Made by a program: the position numbers and the translations under genes
Notes under the pieces: model-generated
The model's input: the letters and a program-made list of their open reading frames with translations, nothing else
Databases searched by the model: none
What the model was told of the DNA's origin: nothing
Shown here: positions 36,276-45,608 of the stretch, piece by piece
Layout of the letters: every line of letters begins with the position of its first letter
Numbering within the stretch: position 1 is the first letter of the stretch
DNA from: Fuerstiella marisgermanici
GTDB lineage: Bacteria > Planctomycetota > Planctomycetia > Planctomycetales > Planctomycetaceae
DNA length: 64,000 bases
Assembly: GCF_001983935.1 (NCBI RefSeq)
Contig: NZ_CP017641.1
Span: 4,092,001-4,156,000 of the forward strand
Reading direction: 5' to 3'

Positions 36276-37167
36276 TAATAGGACGGACGTGTTTATCCGT
36301 TACAGCCAACACAAAGGCAAGCCACGGTGATACAGGCGGCAGTCCGGCCGCCTGTGGATCCTGGCCGCGGATGCACGCGGATCTTTGCGAATGAGTAAGA
36401 AGAATCTATGAAGATGTGTGGTGAAAATACTACTGGAACAAACTCAGCACCGGCTCCGCGCCAGCCACCAGTACTCGTCGCAGTGGTAGAAATGCACGGC
36501 GATGACGTGGAATTCTGTTTCAAAATCGCAGCATCTGTTTCATATGGCCGACCGCAATTTTCCTCGCAGCCCCAGCACAATGCGTCGGATAAAACGCTTG
36601 GGGCTCATGTAAAATGAGACGGTCTGGTGCGAGTTCGCTGACAAACCAGGGAATTCACTTGATTGAAATTTTCGCAGACGCCAACGACGCGTTCATTCTC
36701 GGCTTGTTCGTTGCTAATGCGGCCGCAAACGTTCTCGCCCTCGTTTCTCGCCCTCATAATTGCCTGTCGTGCCGTTGAAGCAGTCACGCGATTGATTCGG
36801 ACCATCATCAGCTTCCTAACAGCGGTTCCATCGGTCAGTTCGAATTGCCCAGATGTGGCGAGTACGGTCCGCTTCTGCCTTCGAAATACGCCCCAATCGG
36901 GCGCCGCCACACTGACCACATTTGCGCGGCCTGCAAGCTGAGGGTCGTTCAACGCATTGGCCATTGTAAAGAGCGCCCGAACGTGGTCCCTTGCGTTGCC
37001 GCTGGCTATCATAGCGCCTCGAGTGGCGATTTTGCTTCTTGCGTTTTGAATAGCATAATTGCAACAGCCGCAACTTTCCGAGCGTTTTGCTATCGCATTC
37101 ACTTGATCTCACGAGGTCAATTGCAGAGTAACATCAACACGCCTGCTAAACATTTGGGAATACTTCA
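36276..37167. other. About 890-bp interval without a supported gene
   Basis: Only weak open frames on both strands (for example a minus frame at 36605-37102 and a plus frame at 36663-36941 over the same bases), with no recognisable domain. A perfect 9-bp hairpin (acaggcggc/gccgcctgt, 36332-36355) and a short gcggat repeat (about 36367-36380) are visible. The interval may be decayed coding DNA. Confidence 0.5.
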
Positions 37168-38001
37168 GTGTCCTCACGACTTGTTTTTCTGTTCGCCGTT
37201 CATTTTGTGGCGTTGCCACATTCCAATCGGGATTGCAGGCTGAATGCTCAGACGGTCACGGCAACAAATCCGCTTCCCGATAACAGCGATCGATCGAGCA
37301 CCGGTGTGGGAAAGGGAAGAGACGGGTCAAAAACCTACGACAACGTGAATGTGCAAACATTCACTGCAGAAGAGTCCGGAACTCTTGATTCCATCTCAAT
37401 AGTCGTCGGAAACAGCGACCCTCCCAACGTGCCGGATTTACGCGTGGCGTTGGCGACGGTTTCATCCGATCGGCCAGAACGTGAAATTGCAGCGGTTCTT
37501 GTTCCCAGCGAGGACATACCTGATTTAGGAGTCGTTCCCGACGCAAGGTTTACGGTTGCCGCGGACTATCGCTCAAAAAACATCTACCTCAGCGCCGGAG
37601 CAAAATATGCCATCTCCTTATCCACCGACACGGCCGATGCCAATTACCGTATTCTGATCAATTACAACAAGTACGAAGCTGGCCACATGTTGTCCTATCA
37701 AAACGACAAACTTCGAACGAAGCTCCCGACACGGGGAGATTTGGTATTCGAAGTAACTGTGGATCCCAGCCGCGCACCCTCCAACAGTATCACTGGGATT
37801 GGCTCCCAGGGCGAAGCGGTCGAATTTAACTCCAACACCGCTTGTCCGCTGCCGTTTTGCTGTTCGCCTACGCGGCCACACGTGATTCCGTACCACGCTA
37901 CGGCTTACCCGCAGTGCAATCCGCGACTGACATCCAATCCGCGTCGTACGGTTCGAAAATGCTATCGACGTACAAATTCATCGCGTTGGCGTTGGCCGTG
38001 A
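37168..38001 (+). CDS. Secreted hypothetical protein with a beta-sandwich domain and an odd C-terminus
   Basis: 277 residues from a GTG. Residues 1-16 (MSSRLVFLFAVHFVAL) look like a signal core. Residues about 55-200 form a beta-rich domain resembling choice-of-anchor-type modules: VQTFTAEESGTLDSISIVVG, DLRVALATVS, KYAISLSTDTADANYRI and a closing GDLVFEVTVDP. After that the sequence becomes Cys/Pro/Arg-rich (CPLPFCCSPTRP and beyond), unlike a folded protein. Another frame is open to 38051 over the same bases, so a late frameshift is possible. Function unknown. Confidence 0.55.
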   Translation: MSSRLVFLFAVHFVALPHSNRDCRLNAQTVTATNPLPDNSDRSSTGVGKGRDGSKTYDNVNVQTFTAEESGTLDSISIVVGNSDPPNVPDLRVALATVSSDRPEREIAAVLVPSEDIPDLGVVPDARFTVAADYRSKNIYLSAGAKYAISLSTDTADANYRILINYNKYEAGHMLSYQNDKLRTKLPTRGDLVFEVTVDPSRAPSNSITGIGSQGEAVEFNSNTACPLPFCCSPTRPHVIPYHATAYPQCNPRLTSNPRRTVRKCYRRTNSSRWRWP

Positions 38002-38139
38002 AATTCGTTGCACGACAGCGCTACCCGTCAGCCTGGTCGAAACTGAATTGAATTCGACGCACCGTTTCGTCACGATGATGCAAGACGTTCCGAGCTGGAA
38101 CGGTGCCTCAACCGGCAGCATCCATGGGCGGAGAGAGGG

Positions 38140-40449
38140 ATGGTCGACCAGATGCAGGACTTCGCTCCTTTGCTGACTGTTCTTGCGAAACCGGTTCTTA
38201 CTGCGGCGATCGATGCGGGCACCTTCAAGAGTGTGGCCGATCTTGTTACGTTCTTCTGCGTGACGGTGATCTCACTGGTGCTGATCGTCTGGGCCACTCC
38301 GACCGCGAAAACTCGGCTACTTCGCGTGATGGCCGTCCTCTATTGCGGCAGCGGGATCTTCCATTTTCTCGCCTACTGGCATCGACACCTGCCCGTGAAG
38401 TCGTCGTCAGTCATCGTCGGCTCCCTTGTCGCGATGATCCTGATTTTGATCATGGCGTTGGTGATCTATGTCCTGAAGAAATTCTCCGGCGCGGAACACC
38501 TGGCGGAAACTCAGAAGTCGCTAAATCGAGCAAAGCAGGAACTTTCGCGCGAGCAGTACTTGCTGTCCAGTCTTGTCGACAACCTGCCGGACTGTATCTA
38601 TTTCAAAGATGCAGATTCGCGATTCATTCGCTGCAACCAACGGACGGCGGACATCTTCGAACTGGCTACCCCGGAAGATGCCCTCGGCAAGTCAGACCAT
38701 GACTTCTATCGCAAAGAAGAGGCCGACGAATATCGTGCCGATGAGCTGCATATTATGCAGACCGGTGAGCCGATCATTAACAAGGAGGAGTACGAGCTGC
38801 TTCCCGACGGACAGCACCACTGGATGCTGTCCACGAAGTTGCCGCTGCGAGATGCCGACGGCAACATCATTGGCACGTTCGGCCTGTCGCGAGACATTAC
38901 TCAGCTTAAGCAGGCCGAAGCGCGTCTGACGGAATGGCGGGAACGATTTGAACTGGCCGTAAAAGGAACCAACGACGGCCTGTGGGACTGGAATGTGCAA
39001 ACAGATGAAGTGTGGTACGCCGCTCGGTTTCGAGAACTGCTGGGCTTTGAGGGAGACGACATCATCGCGTTTCCCAACCAACTGAAAAGCTTCATCGACC
39101 GATTGCATCCGGAAGATCGGGTGCGAGTGATGCGGTCATTTGACGACCACCTTGAGAACCGACGGCCTCACGACGAAGAATATCGCCTTCACACGGTAGA
39201 CGGACACGACCGCTGGTTCCGAGGCCGAGGCCAGGCGAAGTGGGACGAAAACGGCAAACCGGTTCGAATGGCAGGATCGATTCAGGACGTCCACCGTCGC
39301 CATCAGGAACAGGAAGAGCTGAATAGTTTGAAGCTGCAACTGCAGCAGGCACTGCAGGGTGGCAACGTTGGCATGTGGGACTGGGATGTCCTGACAAATG
39401 AAGTCATCGTATCGCCCGAATTAATGTTGCAGATTGGCGAAGATCCGGAACGTCCATGGACCTCGCTTAACGACTGGAACATCCGTCTGCATCCGGACGA
39501 CCGAGACGCGGCCGTCCAGCGAACTCAGGACTACATTGCCGGGCGTATTGAAGAATACGAATCGTCATTCCGATTACAACATGCGAACGGCGGCTACCGC
39601 TGGATACTCTCGCGAGGCAAATTGTTCCGCAAGGATGACGGCCAGCCGCGACGCTTTATCGGCGTCCACGTCGACCTCACGGAGCTGCGCGAGGCTCAGG
39701 AAGCACTGGCGGATAGCGAAGCCCGGCTCACAAATCGATCAGCAGAACTGGAACGCAGCAATCGCGAGTTGCAGCAGTTCGCCTATGTGGCGTCGCACGA
39801 CCTTCAGGAACCGCTTCGCAGCGTTGTGGGATTCTGTCAATTGCTGGAAAGGGAATATCAGGACAGCCTTGATGACACCGGGCAGATGTATCTGCAAATG
39901 ATCGTCGATGGCGGCAAGCGGATGCAGCAGCTGATCAGCGATTTGCTTGAATATTCCCGAGTCGGGCGGGGCAACAGTTTCGAATCGGTCGACCTTCAGG
40001 ACACGATGGAACAGGTCACAGCACTGCTGCATTCTGCGATCACGGAATCCGACGCGAAGGTAACGTTTGACGCCCTGCCCACAGTGCAAGCCGACGGTGC
40101 TCAAATGGTACGACTGTTCCAAAATCTGGTGGGCAATGCGATCAAATATCGCGGAGATCGTTCGCCGGTTGTTAAGATCTGGTCAGAAGAATCGAATACC
40201 GAATGGAAGCTGTTCGTTTCTGACAACGGCATCGGAATTGACAACGAATTTTCTGACCAGGTGTTTATCATCTTCAAACGGTTGCACACGCGAGAGGAAT
40301 ATCCGGGGACCGGAATCGGCCTGGCCATTTGCCGCAGAATTGTGGAACGTCACAGAGGGCAGATTCGCCTGCTGGAAAGTCATTCGCAGCAGGTGGATCC
40401 CGATCACGGGTGCACTTTTGAGATCATTTTGCCGAAGTCACACACTTAG
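38140..40449 (+). CDS. Three-PAS membrane sensor histidine kinase
   Basis: 769 residues. Two to three membrane segments lie at about 34-113. A coiled coil leads to PAS1 (about 140-258, DCIYFKDADSRFIRCN), PAS2 (266-386, NDGLWDWNVQTDEVWY, RLHPEDR) and PAS3 (398-515, VGMWDWDVLTNEV, RLHPDDR), each with a PAC end. The HisKA phosphoacceptor is H553 (ASHDLQEPLRSV) and the HATPase has an N-box NLVGNAIKY, G1 DNGIGID and G2 GTGIGLAI, so it is a complete kinase of the phytochrome/Cph1-like group, though it has no phytochrome GAF domain. The response regulator 76 bp downstream is the probable partner. The signal is unknown. Confidence 0.92.
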   Translation: MVDQMQDFAPLLTVLAKPVLTAAIDAGTFKSVADLVTFFCVTVISLVLIVWATPTAKTRLLRVMAVLYCGSGIFHFLAYWHRHLPVKSSSVIVGSLVAMILILIMALVIYVLKKFSGAEHLAETQKSLNRAKQELSREQYLLSSLVDNLPDCIYFKDADSRFIRCNQRTADIFELATPEDALGKSDHDFYRKEEADEYRADELHIMQTGEPIINKEEYELLPDGQHHWMLSTKLPLRDADGNIIGTFGLSRDITQLKQAEARLTEWRERFELAVKGTNDGLWDWNVQTDEVWYAARFRELLGFEGDDIIAFPNQLKSFIDRLHPEDRVRVMRSFDDHLENRRPHDEEYRLHTVDGHDRWFRGRGQAKWDENGKPVRMAGSIQDVHRRHQEQEELNSLKLQLQQALQGGNVGMWDWDVLTNEVIVSPELMLQIGEDPERPWTSLNDWNIRLHPDDRDAAVQRTQDYIAGRIEEYESSFRLQHANGGYRWILSRGKLFRKDDGQPRRFIGVHVDLTELREAQEALADSEARLTNRSAELERSNRELQQFAYVASHDLQEPLRSVVGFCQLLEREYQDSLDDTGQMYLQMIVDGGKRMQQLISDLLEYSRVGRGNSFESVDLQDTMEQVTALLHSAITESDAKVTFDALPTVQADGAQMVRLFQNLVGNAIKYRGDRSPVVKIWSEESNTEWKLFVSDNGIGIDNEFSDQVFIIFKRLHTREEYPGTGIGLAICRRIVERHRGQIRLLESHSQQVDPDHGCTFEIILPKSHT

Positions 40450-40525
40450 CAACTGTCAGAATCGGCGGGGACGCCGTAAGAATCATGTCGCAACCTTGAA
40501 CCAGACTACTTAGACGCATGAATTT

Positions 40526-40966
40526 ATGACCCAGGATCGCTGCCACGAAATCCTACTTGTGGAGGACAGCCCGTCGGACGCGATGCTGGCCATGCAGGGT
40601 TTGTCGGAAAGTAGTTTCGCAAGCCGAGTCAGTCACGCGAAAGACGGCGTAGAAGCGCTTGCCATGCTTCGACGCGAAGATCCGCATTCCGACTGCCCGC
40701 GTCCCGATCTGATTTTTCTGGATCTGAACATGCCGCGCAAGGATGGTCGGCAGGTGCTGAACGAACTACGACGGGACTCTGATCTGACAAAGATCCCGGT
40801 TGTCGTGCTGTCCACGTCGGCTGACGAAACGGACATCCACGATTGTTATGGCCTGGGTTCGAACAGCTACATTGTGAAGCCGGTTGAACTGCAGGATTTC
40901 TTTCACGCACTCGAACGTACTCAGGACTATTGGTTTCGTACGTGTGCGATGCCAAGGCTAAGTTGA
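40526..40966 (+). CDS. Rcp1-like single-domain response regulator
   Basis: 146 residues, one receiver domain only. The acidic pair is ED13-14 (LLVEDSPSDA), the phosphoacceptor is D66 (LIFLDLNMPRKDG), then LSTSA and the conserved Lys in IVKPV near 117. The long beta4-alpha4 region and sequence style fit the Rcp1 group that partners phytochrome-like histidine kinases. There is no output domain, so it probably acts by protein contacts or in a phosphorelay. It directly follows the PAS histidine kinase. Confidence 0.92.
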   Translation: MTQDRCHEILLVEDSPSDAMLAMQGLSESSFASRVSHAKDGVEALAMLRREDPHSDCPRPDLIFLDLNMPRKDGRQVLNELRRDSDLTKIPVVVLSTSADETDIHDCYGLGSNSYIVKPVELQDFFHALERTQDYWFRTCAMPRLS

Positions 40967-40980
40967 ACGCGTTCGCTGCA

Positions 40981-41250
40981 ATGGAATTCAAAATGGAAGA
41001 TCTTGTCAATCAGATCGTCGTCGTCGATGTGGAAGCATTATTCGTTTACATCGGCACACTCAGTGCCGTGAACGATAAGTCCGTGACTCTGCACGACGTG
41101 GATGTTCACGATCTGCGAGATTCCAAGACAACTCGCGAACGCTACGTCCTCGACAGTCGCAGCCACGGCGTCCGGACCAACCGCAAACGCGTATTCATCC
41201 AGCGGCAGCAGGTGGTAAGCATTTCCGCTTTGGATGACGTGATTGAATAG
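40981..41250 (+). CDS. Conserved-looking small protein of unknown function
   Basis: 89 residues from the ATG at 40981; an in-frame start at 40930 would overlap the response regulator end. Pattern: an N-terminal strand LVNQIVVVDVEALFVYIGTL, then VTLHDVDVHDLRD and a basic Arg-rich end with VFIQRQQVVSISALDD. The strand order (bend, sheet, sheet, VFI-strand) recalls an Sm/SH3-like small barrel, but this is not certain. It may be co-transcribed with the kinase and regulator. A palindromic repeat begins 2 bp after the stop. Confidence 0.65.
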   Translation: MEFKMEDLVNQIVVVDVEALFVYIGTLSAVNDKSVTLHDVDVHDLRDSKTTRERYVLDSRSHGVRTNRKRVFIQRQQVVSISALDDVIE

Positions 41251-41252
41251 CT

Positions 41253-41384
41253 AGCTGGACAGCGCCACCTTTGGGCGTTGGGCCGATTTTTGGTAACCCG
41301 AAGTGTAAGCGATGGGTTCGTCGCAACTCGCCACCACGCTTACACTTCGGGTTACCATTCGCACCAACATGGCGCTGTCCAGCT
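41253..41384. repeat. 132-bp palindromic intergenic repeat
   Basis: Outer arms agctggacagcgcca (41253-41267) and tggcgctgtccagct (41370-41384) enclose a perfect 20-bp inner palindrome: ggtaacccgaagtgtaagcg and cgcttacacttcgggttacc. Six-frame reading of the inner unit gives the NPKCKR-type peptide often seen as spurious ORFs in planctomycetes (recalled, not checked). It is followed by the vWA gene. It resembles a REP/MITE-type element. Confidence 0.85.
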
Positions 41385-41516
41385 GGGACCAGTGTTAAAT
41401 GGCTGGGGCCAAGGCAGGACGCATGCCAATCCATAATGGTTGTGGAATTCTGGCGATGGTGCGTCACAATAGAAGCGTCCGATCGGTCCGAATTCCTCTG
41501 TCACCATGACTCAAAA

Positions 41517-42545
41517 ATGCCCGCGACGGCTCCACTTGTTTCACAATGCCATCAGTGTGCCGGCATCGCCGCTGCGCCCGCGACTGGTGGCGAGGTGGCT
41601 GAGTGCATTCAATGTGGCGTAACGTTTTTACTGCCTCAGCAGGCGTTCGCGAACGACCAGGTAAACGAACGCCGCCCCGAACTGGTTGCTTCGCCCGCAG
41701 CCGATAATTCATCTACCTGGAAGCTCCGCAGTCTGGCTGGTGCCGTATCTTTGCTCTTGAATGGTGCCATCTTTTTCCTGCTGGGGCTCCTGTACTTTCA
41801 CGGCCGTCCCGTCGAAGCGCCGTTCCAATTCAGCGGCCAGCTACTCACTGACGACGCAGACGAATTCGAACTGGTGGCTGACATCGAGGCAGGAGGCCAG
41901 TCGCCGAATGACGATTCGGCGGCCAGTGACCAGATCATGCTGCCGACTCGCTTTGACAACCACAACGCGGCAGAAACCAGCGTCAGCTTGAAGTCAGGAC
42001 GCGGCGGCGGTTCCGGACGTGGCACGGGCTCCGGCACCGGCAATGGGGCGGGCATGTTTGCGACGTCAAAGGCGGCGGATTCTTTTGCGTATGTGGTCGA
42101 CGCTTCAGGAAGCATGCGCGGTGGTCGTATGCAACGCGTATTGTGGGAACTGGACCGATCCATCAATGCGCTTGAGCCACATCAATCGTTTTTTGTGGTG
42201 TTCTTCAGTAACAAGCCGTTCCCGATGATGTGGCCGAACATCGAACGCCGTCTTGTGGCCGCCACGGACAACAACCGAAAACGAATTCTGCAATGGGCGT
42301 CCACCGTCTCGCCAGACGGTGGGACAGAACCTCAGGGAGCTTTACAGCAGGCGTTGCGGCTAAAGCCCGACGTCGTGTTCTTTTTAACGGACGGCGTGAT
42401 CCCGGATACGACGGAACGAGTTGTGCGGCTGAATCGGAAGGCGCCAACCATCGTCAACGCCATCTGTATCGGCGGCGGGGCTGAATCCCGCATGATGCAA
42501 GATATTGCCCGAGTCGGCGGCGGCGAACTCGTAATCGTGCATTGA
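41517..42545 (+). CDS. Membrane-anchored von Willebrand A protein with zinc ribbon
   Basis: 342 residues from the ATG at 41517; upstream in-frame sequence lies in the palindromic repeat and is unlikely to be translated. An N-terminal zinc ribbon has CxxC pairs (SQCHQC at 11-16 and ECIQCG at about 34), then a membrane segment near 75-95 (AVSLLLNGAIFFLLGLLYF). A Gly/Arg/Ser linker (GRGGGSGRGTGSGTGNG) leads to a vWA domain whose MIDAS begins DASGSMRGG. It is probably an outside-facing metal-dependent adhesion or regulatory module. Targets unknown. Confidence 0.82.
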   Translation: MPATAPLVSQCHQCAGIAAAPATGGEVAECIQCGVTFLLPQQAFANDQVNERRPELVASPAADNSSTWKLRSLAGAVSLLLNGAIFFLLGLLYFHGRPVEAPFQFSGQLLTDDADEFELVADIEAGGQSPNDDSAASDQIMLPTRFDNHNAAETSVSLKSGRGGGSGRGTGSGTGNGAGMFATSKAADSFAYVVDASGSMRGGRMQRVLWELDRSINALEPHQSFFVVFFSNKPFPMMWPNIERRLVAATDNNRKRILQWASTVSPDGGTEPQGALQQALRLKPDVVFFLTDGVIPDTTERVVRLNRKAPTIVNAICIGGGAESRMMQDIARVGGGELVIVH

Positions 42546-42623
42546 CCATCTGTTTAGACGTCAGCCAAAATCGGCAACACGGCATTCACAGGCCTCCGAT
42601 TCGACCTACTGGCCCACTCTGCT

Positions 42624-44087
42624 ATGCTGCCGCCGTCCGCACTGTTTCTTCATGGGAGCACTCTCTTGCGAATCGTGATTTTCACACTGTCCTGCCTGGC
42701 GGCCTCGTTTGTCCATGCGGCGGAAAAGCCCAACATCCTGTTCCTGTTCGCTGACGATCAGGCGTTCCACACGATTCATGCGCTCGGCAACGATGAGATC
42801 AAGACGCCCAACATTGATCAACTGATCAAGAACGGGACCACGTTCACTCATACGTACAATCAGGGCGGGTGGAATGGAGCGATCTGCGTGGCCAGTCGAG
42901 CCATGCTAAACACCGGCCGGTTCCTGTGGCACGCACACGATCTCGAAAATGACATAAAAAAACAGTGGGTGCCCAATAAAAGGATGTGGGCGCAGCGAAT
43001 GGCGGCGGCCGGCTACCAGACATTCTTCTCCGGCAAGTGGCACGTAAAGGCCGACACCAAAAACGTATTCGAAGTCGCTCGCCACATGCGCGGCGGTATG
43101 CCGAATCAAACCGATGCCGGTTACGACCGACCAAAGTCGCGCGACGACGTTGCCTGGAAGCCTTGGGACAAAAAGTTCGAAGGCTTCTGGAAGGGCGGGC
43201 GGCATTGGAGCGAAGTTCTGGGCGACGACGCGGTCGACTACATGAGTCTCGCGGCCAGCGATGAGCGACCGTTCTTCATGTACCTGGCCTTCAATGCGCC
43301 ACACGACCCCAGACAGTCACCAAAGCAATTTGTCGACATGTACCCTGTCGATAAGATCCAGGTGCCACAGACATTTTTGGCTGAGTACCCCTATGACATC
43401 GGCAGCAACAGAGTGCGTGACGAAAAGCTGGCCCCGTTTCCTCGCACGCCGTATTCGGTGCAGGTCAATCGTCAGGAATACTATGCGATCATCACTCACA
43501 TGGACCACCAGATTGGCCGCATTCTGAAAGCTCTAAAACAAACCGGCCAGGCAGAAAATACGTGGATCTTCTTCACGGCTGATCACGGACTGGCTTGCGG
43601 AAATCATGGTCTGCTGGGCAAGCAGAATATGTTCGATCATAGCATGCGAGTTCCCTTTGCCGTGACTGGACCGGGTGTCGATGCCGGGCGAAAGGTTGGG
43701 CAACGCATCTACCTGCAAAGCGTGATGGCCACCAGCCTTGCCCTGGCCACTGGCAATGTGCCTGAGGATGTTGAATTCGAAAGCCTTCTACCGTTGTTAA
43801 AAGATGGCAAGCCGGAAGTGACGGGCGATATCTACGGAGCGTACACGGACACTCAACGCATGATCACGGTGGGCCATGAGAAACTGATTCTGTATCCGAA
43901 GACCGGTGTTTCGCTGCTGTTTGATCTGAAGGCTGATCCGGATGAGATGACCGATCTGTCAAGTAAGAATGGCTCGCTGGCACGAAAGCGTGCGTTGTTT
44001 CAAGAGTTCCTGAAACACCAGAAAGTCGTCGGAGACAAGCTGGACGTTTCCGAAGCGTTTTCAGAATTGGCAGTCGCCGGAACCTAA
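42624..44087 (+). CDS. Secreted sulfatase
   Basis: 487 residues with a signal peptide (ending SFVHAA, about 32). The formylglycine motif is C88-V-A-S-R92 (CVASRAMLNTGRF), and the N-terminal metal ligands are D44/D45 (FADDQAFH). The later active-site features ITHMDHQIGRI, TADHGLACGNHG and LLGKQNMFDHSMRVPF are present. It should hydrolyse a sulfate ester in the periplasm or outside; the natural substrate is unknown. Maturation by a formylglycine-generating enzyme is assumed, none is in the window. A CaCA exchanger starts 6 bp later. Confidence 0.93.
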   Translation: MLPPSALFLHGSTLLRIVIFTLSCLAASFVHAAEKPNILFLFADDQAFHTIHALGNDEIKTPNIDQLIKNGTTFTHTYNQGGWNGAICVASRAMLNTGRFLWHAHDLENDIKKQWVPNKRMWAQRMAAAGYQTFFSGKWHVKADTKNVFEVARHMRGGMPNQTDAGYDRPKSRDDVAWKPWDKKFEGFWKGGRHWSEVLGDDAVDYMSLAASDERPFFMYLAFNAPHDPRQSPKQFVDMYPVDKIQVPQTFLAEYPYDIGSNRVRDEKLAPFPRTPYSVQVNRQEYYAIITHMDHQIGRILKALKQTGQAENTWIFFTADHGLACGNHGLLGKQNMFDHSMRVPFAVTGPGVDAGRKVGQRIYLQSVMATSLALATGNVPEDVEFESLLPLLKDGKPEVTGDIYGAYTDTQRMITVGHEKLILYPKTGVSLLFDLKADPDEMTDLSSKNGSLARKRALFQEFLKHQKVVGDKLDVSEAFSELAVAGT

Positions 44088-44093
44088 CTGTCA

Positions 44094-45506
44094 ATGTCCG
44101 CAAATCAAATTAATGAGCAGTCCGACAGTGGCGATGCTGGTCCAAATTGGATCGGACTTGGCATTTCGCTGGCAATCCTGCTTAGCTTTCTCGCCCTTTG
44201 GCGACTCGGCGGTAGCAACCTGAATTCGCCATACGCGCTGCCGTACCTGATGGCTCAGGTGGCGCTAATTTCTGTAGTCATCTGGCAGGTGTGCGATCCG
44301 TTTGCCGATGCGGCTCAATGGATCGGCGAGACATTCCGTATCCCAAGTTCTATTCGAGGGGCCACGCTGGATGCGATCGCCAGTTCCATGCCGGAACTCT
44401 TCAGTGGCATCTTCTTTGTCATCGTCGCATTAAACGCGGTGGAATCCGGCGACAGCAATCAGGCGGCCAGAATCGCAGCCGGTGCCGAAGGATTCAGTTC
44501 GACCATCGCCACGTGCGCCGGCAGTGCCGTGTACAACATGATTTTGATCCCCGCGTTCTGCGCGCTGGTGATTTCGTTCACTCGCAAAGATCGGCCCACC
44601 ATCGATGTCGACGACGAAGTGATTTCGCGCGATGGCATCTGGTTTGTGTGCTGTCAGATTTTGTTGATCTTTTTCCTGTTTCAGGATTCCATGAGCTGGT
44701 GGATGGGCGGCGTCTTTCTGCTGCTGTACCTGATGTATGTACTGCAACTTTGCGGCGACGCCCGCAAGTACCGCATTGTTCGTTCCCTGTTAAAAAAGCG
44801 GTTCGAACAGCATGGCGCCGGCGAAAGCGCGGGCGCTGTCATGAAGGCCTTGAAGGCGGAAGGGTTAAAGGTCGGCCCGGCGATGATTGTTCGAGCTCAG
44901 GACGACTTTGCCGAAAACGGGCTGGCTCGAGTTGACGACACAGAACCACCGGAAGGCGCTGCCGGTGCGTTCTTTGGCTGCTTTTCCATCCCACTGACGA
45001 AAGCCACCGTGTGGGGCATCATCGTTTCTACGACGATCATGGCCGCAGTCGCATGCTACTTCCTTGTTGAAGCGACGATAGCAACGGCCGAAGTGCTGCA
45101 CGTCAACGCGTTTTTTGTGGCCGTGATTCTGGCGGCGGCGGCTTCGTCGGTGCCGGACACATTTCTGGCGATCGCGGCCGCTCGACGAGGCGACGATTCA
45201 GGCGCTGTTTCGAACGCGTTCGGGTCAAATATTTTTGACATCTGTATTTGCCTGTCCGTTCCGCTGTTTGTGAATTCGTACCTCACCGGCTGGGCTCCCG
45301 TCAGTTTGCTGCAGGACGGTAAGCCGATGGCTGGCCTGATGGGCTTAAGAATTCTGCTGGTCGCGTTGACCGTCACGAATCTGGCCATCATGTGGCACAA
45401 TCGCCAGATCACTCGCTTCAAGGCGTTCGTGATGTGCGGTCTGTACGCGGTGTTTATCGCGTACGCGGTTTTGGAATCGCAGGGGCTGCTGTTTTCTGGC
45501 AACTAA
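44094..45506 (+). CDS. CaCA-superfamily cation exchanger (sodium/calcium-type)
   Basis: 470 residues with about 10-11 membrane segments in two halves. The alpha repeats are GATLDAIASSMPELFSGIFF with GSAVYNMILIPAF (about 85-155), and AAAASSVPDTFLAIAAAR with NAFGSNIFDICICL (about 350-395). A cytoplasmic loop of about 90 residues lies between them (about 210-300). The family trades sodium or protons for calcium; the ion pair is not fixed by sequence. It probably shares a transcript with the sulfatase. Confidence 0.9.
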   Translation: MSANQINEQSDSGDAGPNWIGLGISLAILLSFLALWRLGGSNLNSPYALPYLMAQVALISVVIWQVCDPFADAAQWIGETFRIPSSIRGATLDAIASSMPELFSGIFFVIVALNAVESGDSNQAARIAAGAEGFSSTIATCAGSAVYNMILIPAFCALVISFTRKDRPTIDVDDEVISRDGIWFVCCQILLIFFLFQDSMSWWMGGVFLLLYLMYVLQLCGDARKYRIVRSLLKKRFEQHGAGESAGAVMKALKAEGLKVGPAMIVRAQDDFAENGLARVDDTEPPEGAAGAFFGCFSIPLTKATVWGIIVSTTIMAAVACYFLVEATIATAEVLHVNAFFVAVILAAAASSVPDTFLAIAAARRGDDSGAVSNAFGSNIFDICICLSVPLFVNSYLTGWAPVSLLQDGKPMAGLMGLRILLVALTVTNLAIMWHNRQITRFKAFVMCGLYAVFIAYAVLESQGLLFSGN

Positions 45507-45507
45507 A

Positions 45508-45608
45508 GCGAATCTCGCTGAATTGTGGCCGCGGAACAGGCGCCTCGGACGATGACAGCTGTTTCCCACGAGCACGAACCGTCCACGACAACAGGCACAC
45601 TGCTCTAA
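45508..45608 (-). repeat. 101-bp dispersed repeat, copy 2, at the 3' end of the vWA membrane protein gene
   Basis: Second copy of the element at 29150-29250, starting gcgaatctcgctga and ending ctgctctaa, which includes the stop codon TAG (45605-45607) of the neighbouring minus-strand gene. Its right boundary is at the stop codon, as in copy 1. Confidence 0.8.

Noticed and set aside
36605-37102. Minus-strand 165-codon frame in the gap before the secreted protein
   Set aside because: No recognisable domain, and a plus-strand frame (36663-36941) is open over the same bases, so neither can be preferred.
41271-41516. N-terminal extension of the vWA gene
   Set aside because: It translates through the palindromic repeat (NPKCKR-type peptide), so the ATG at 41517 is preferred.
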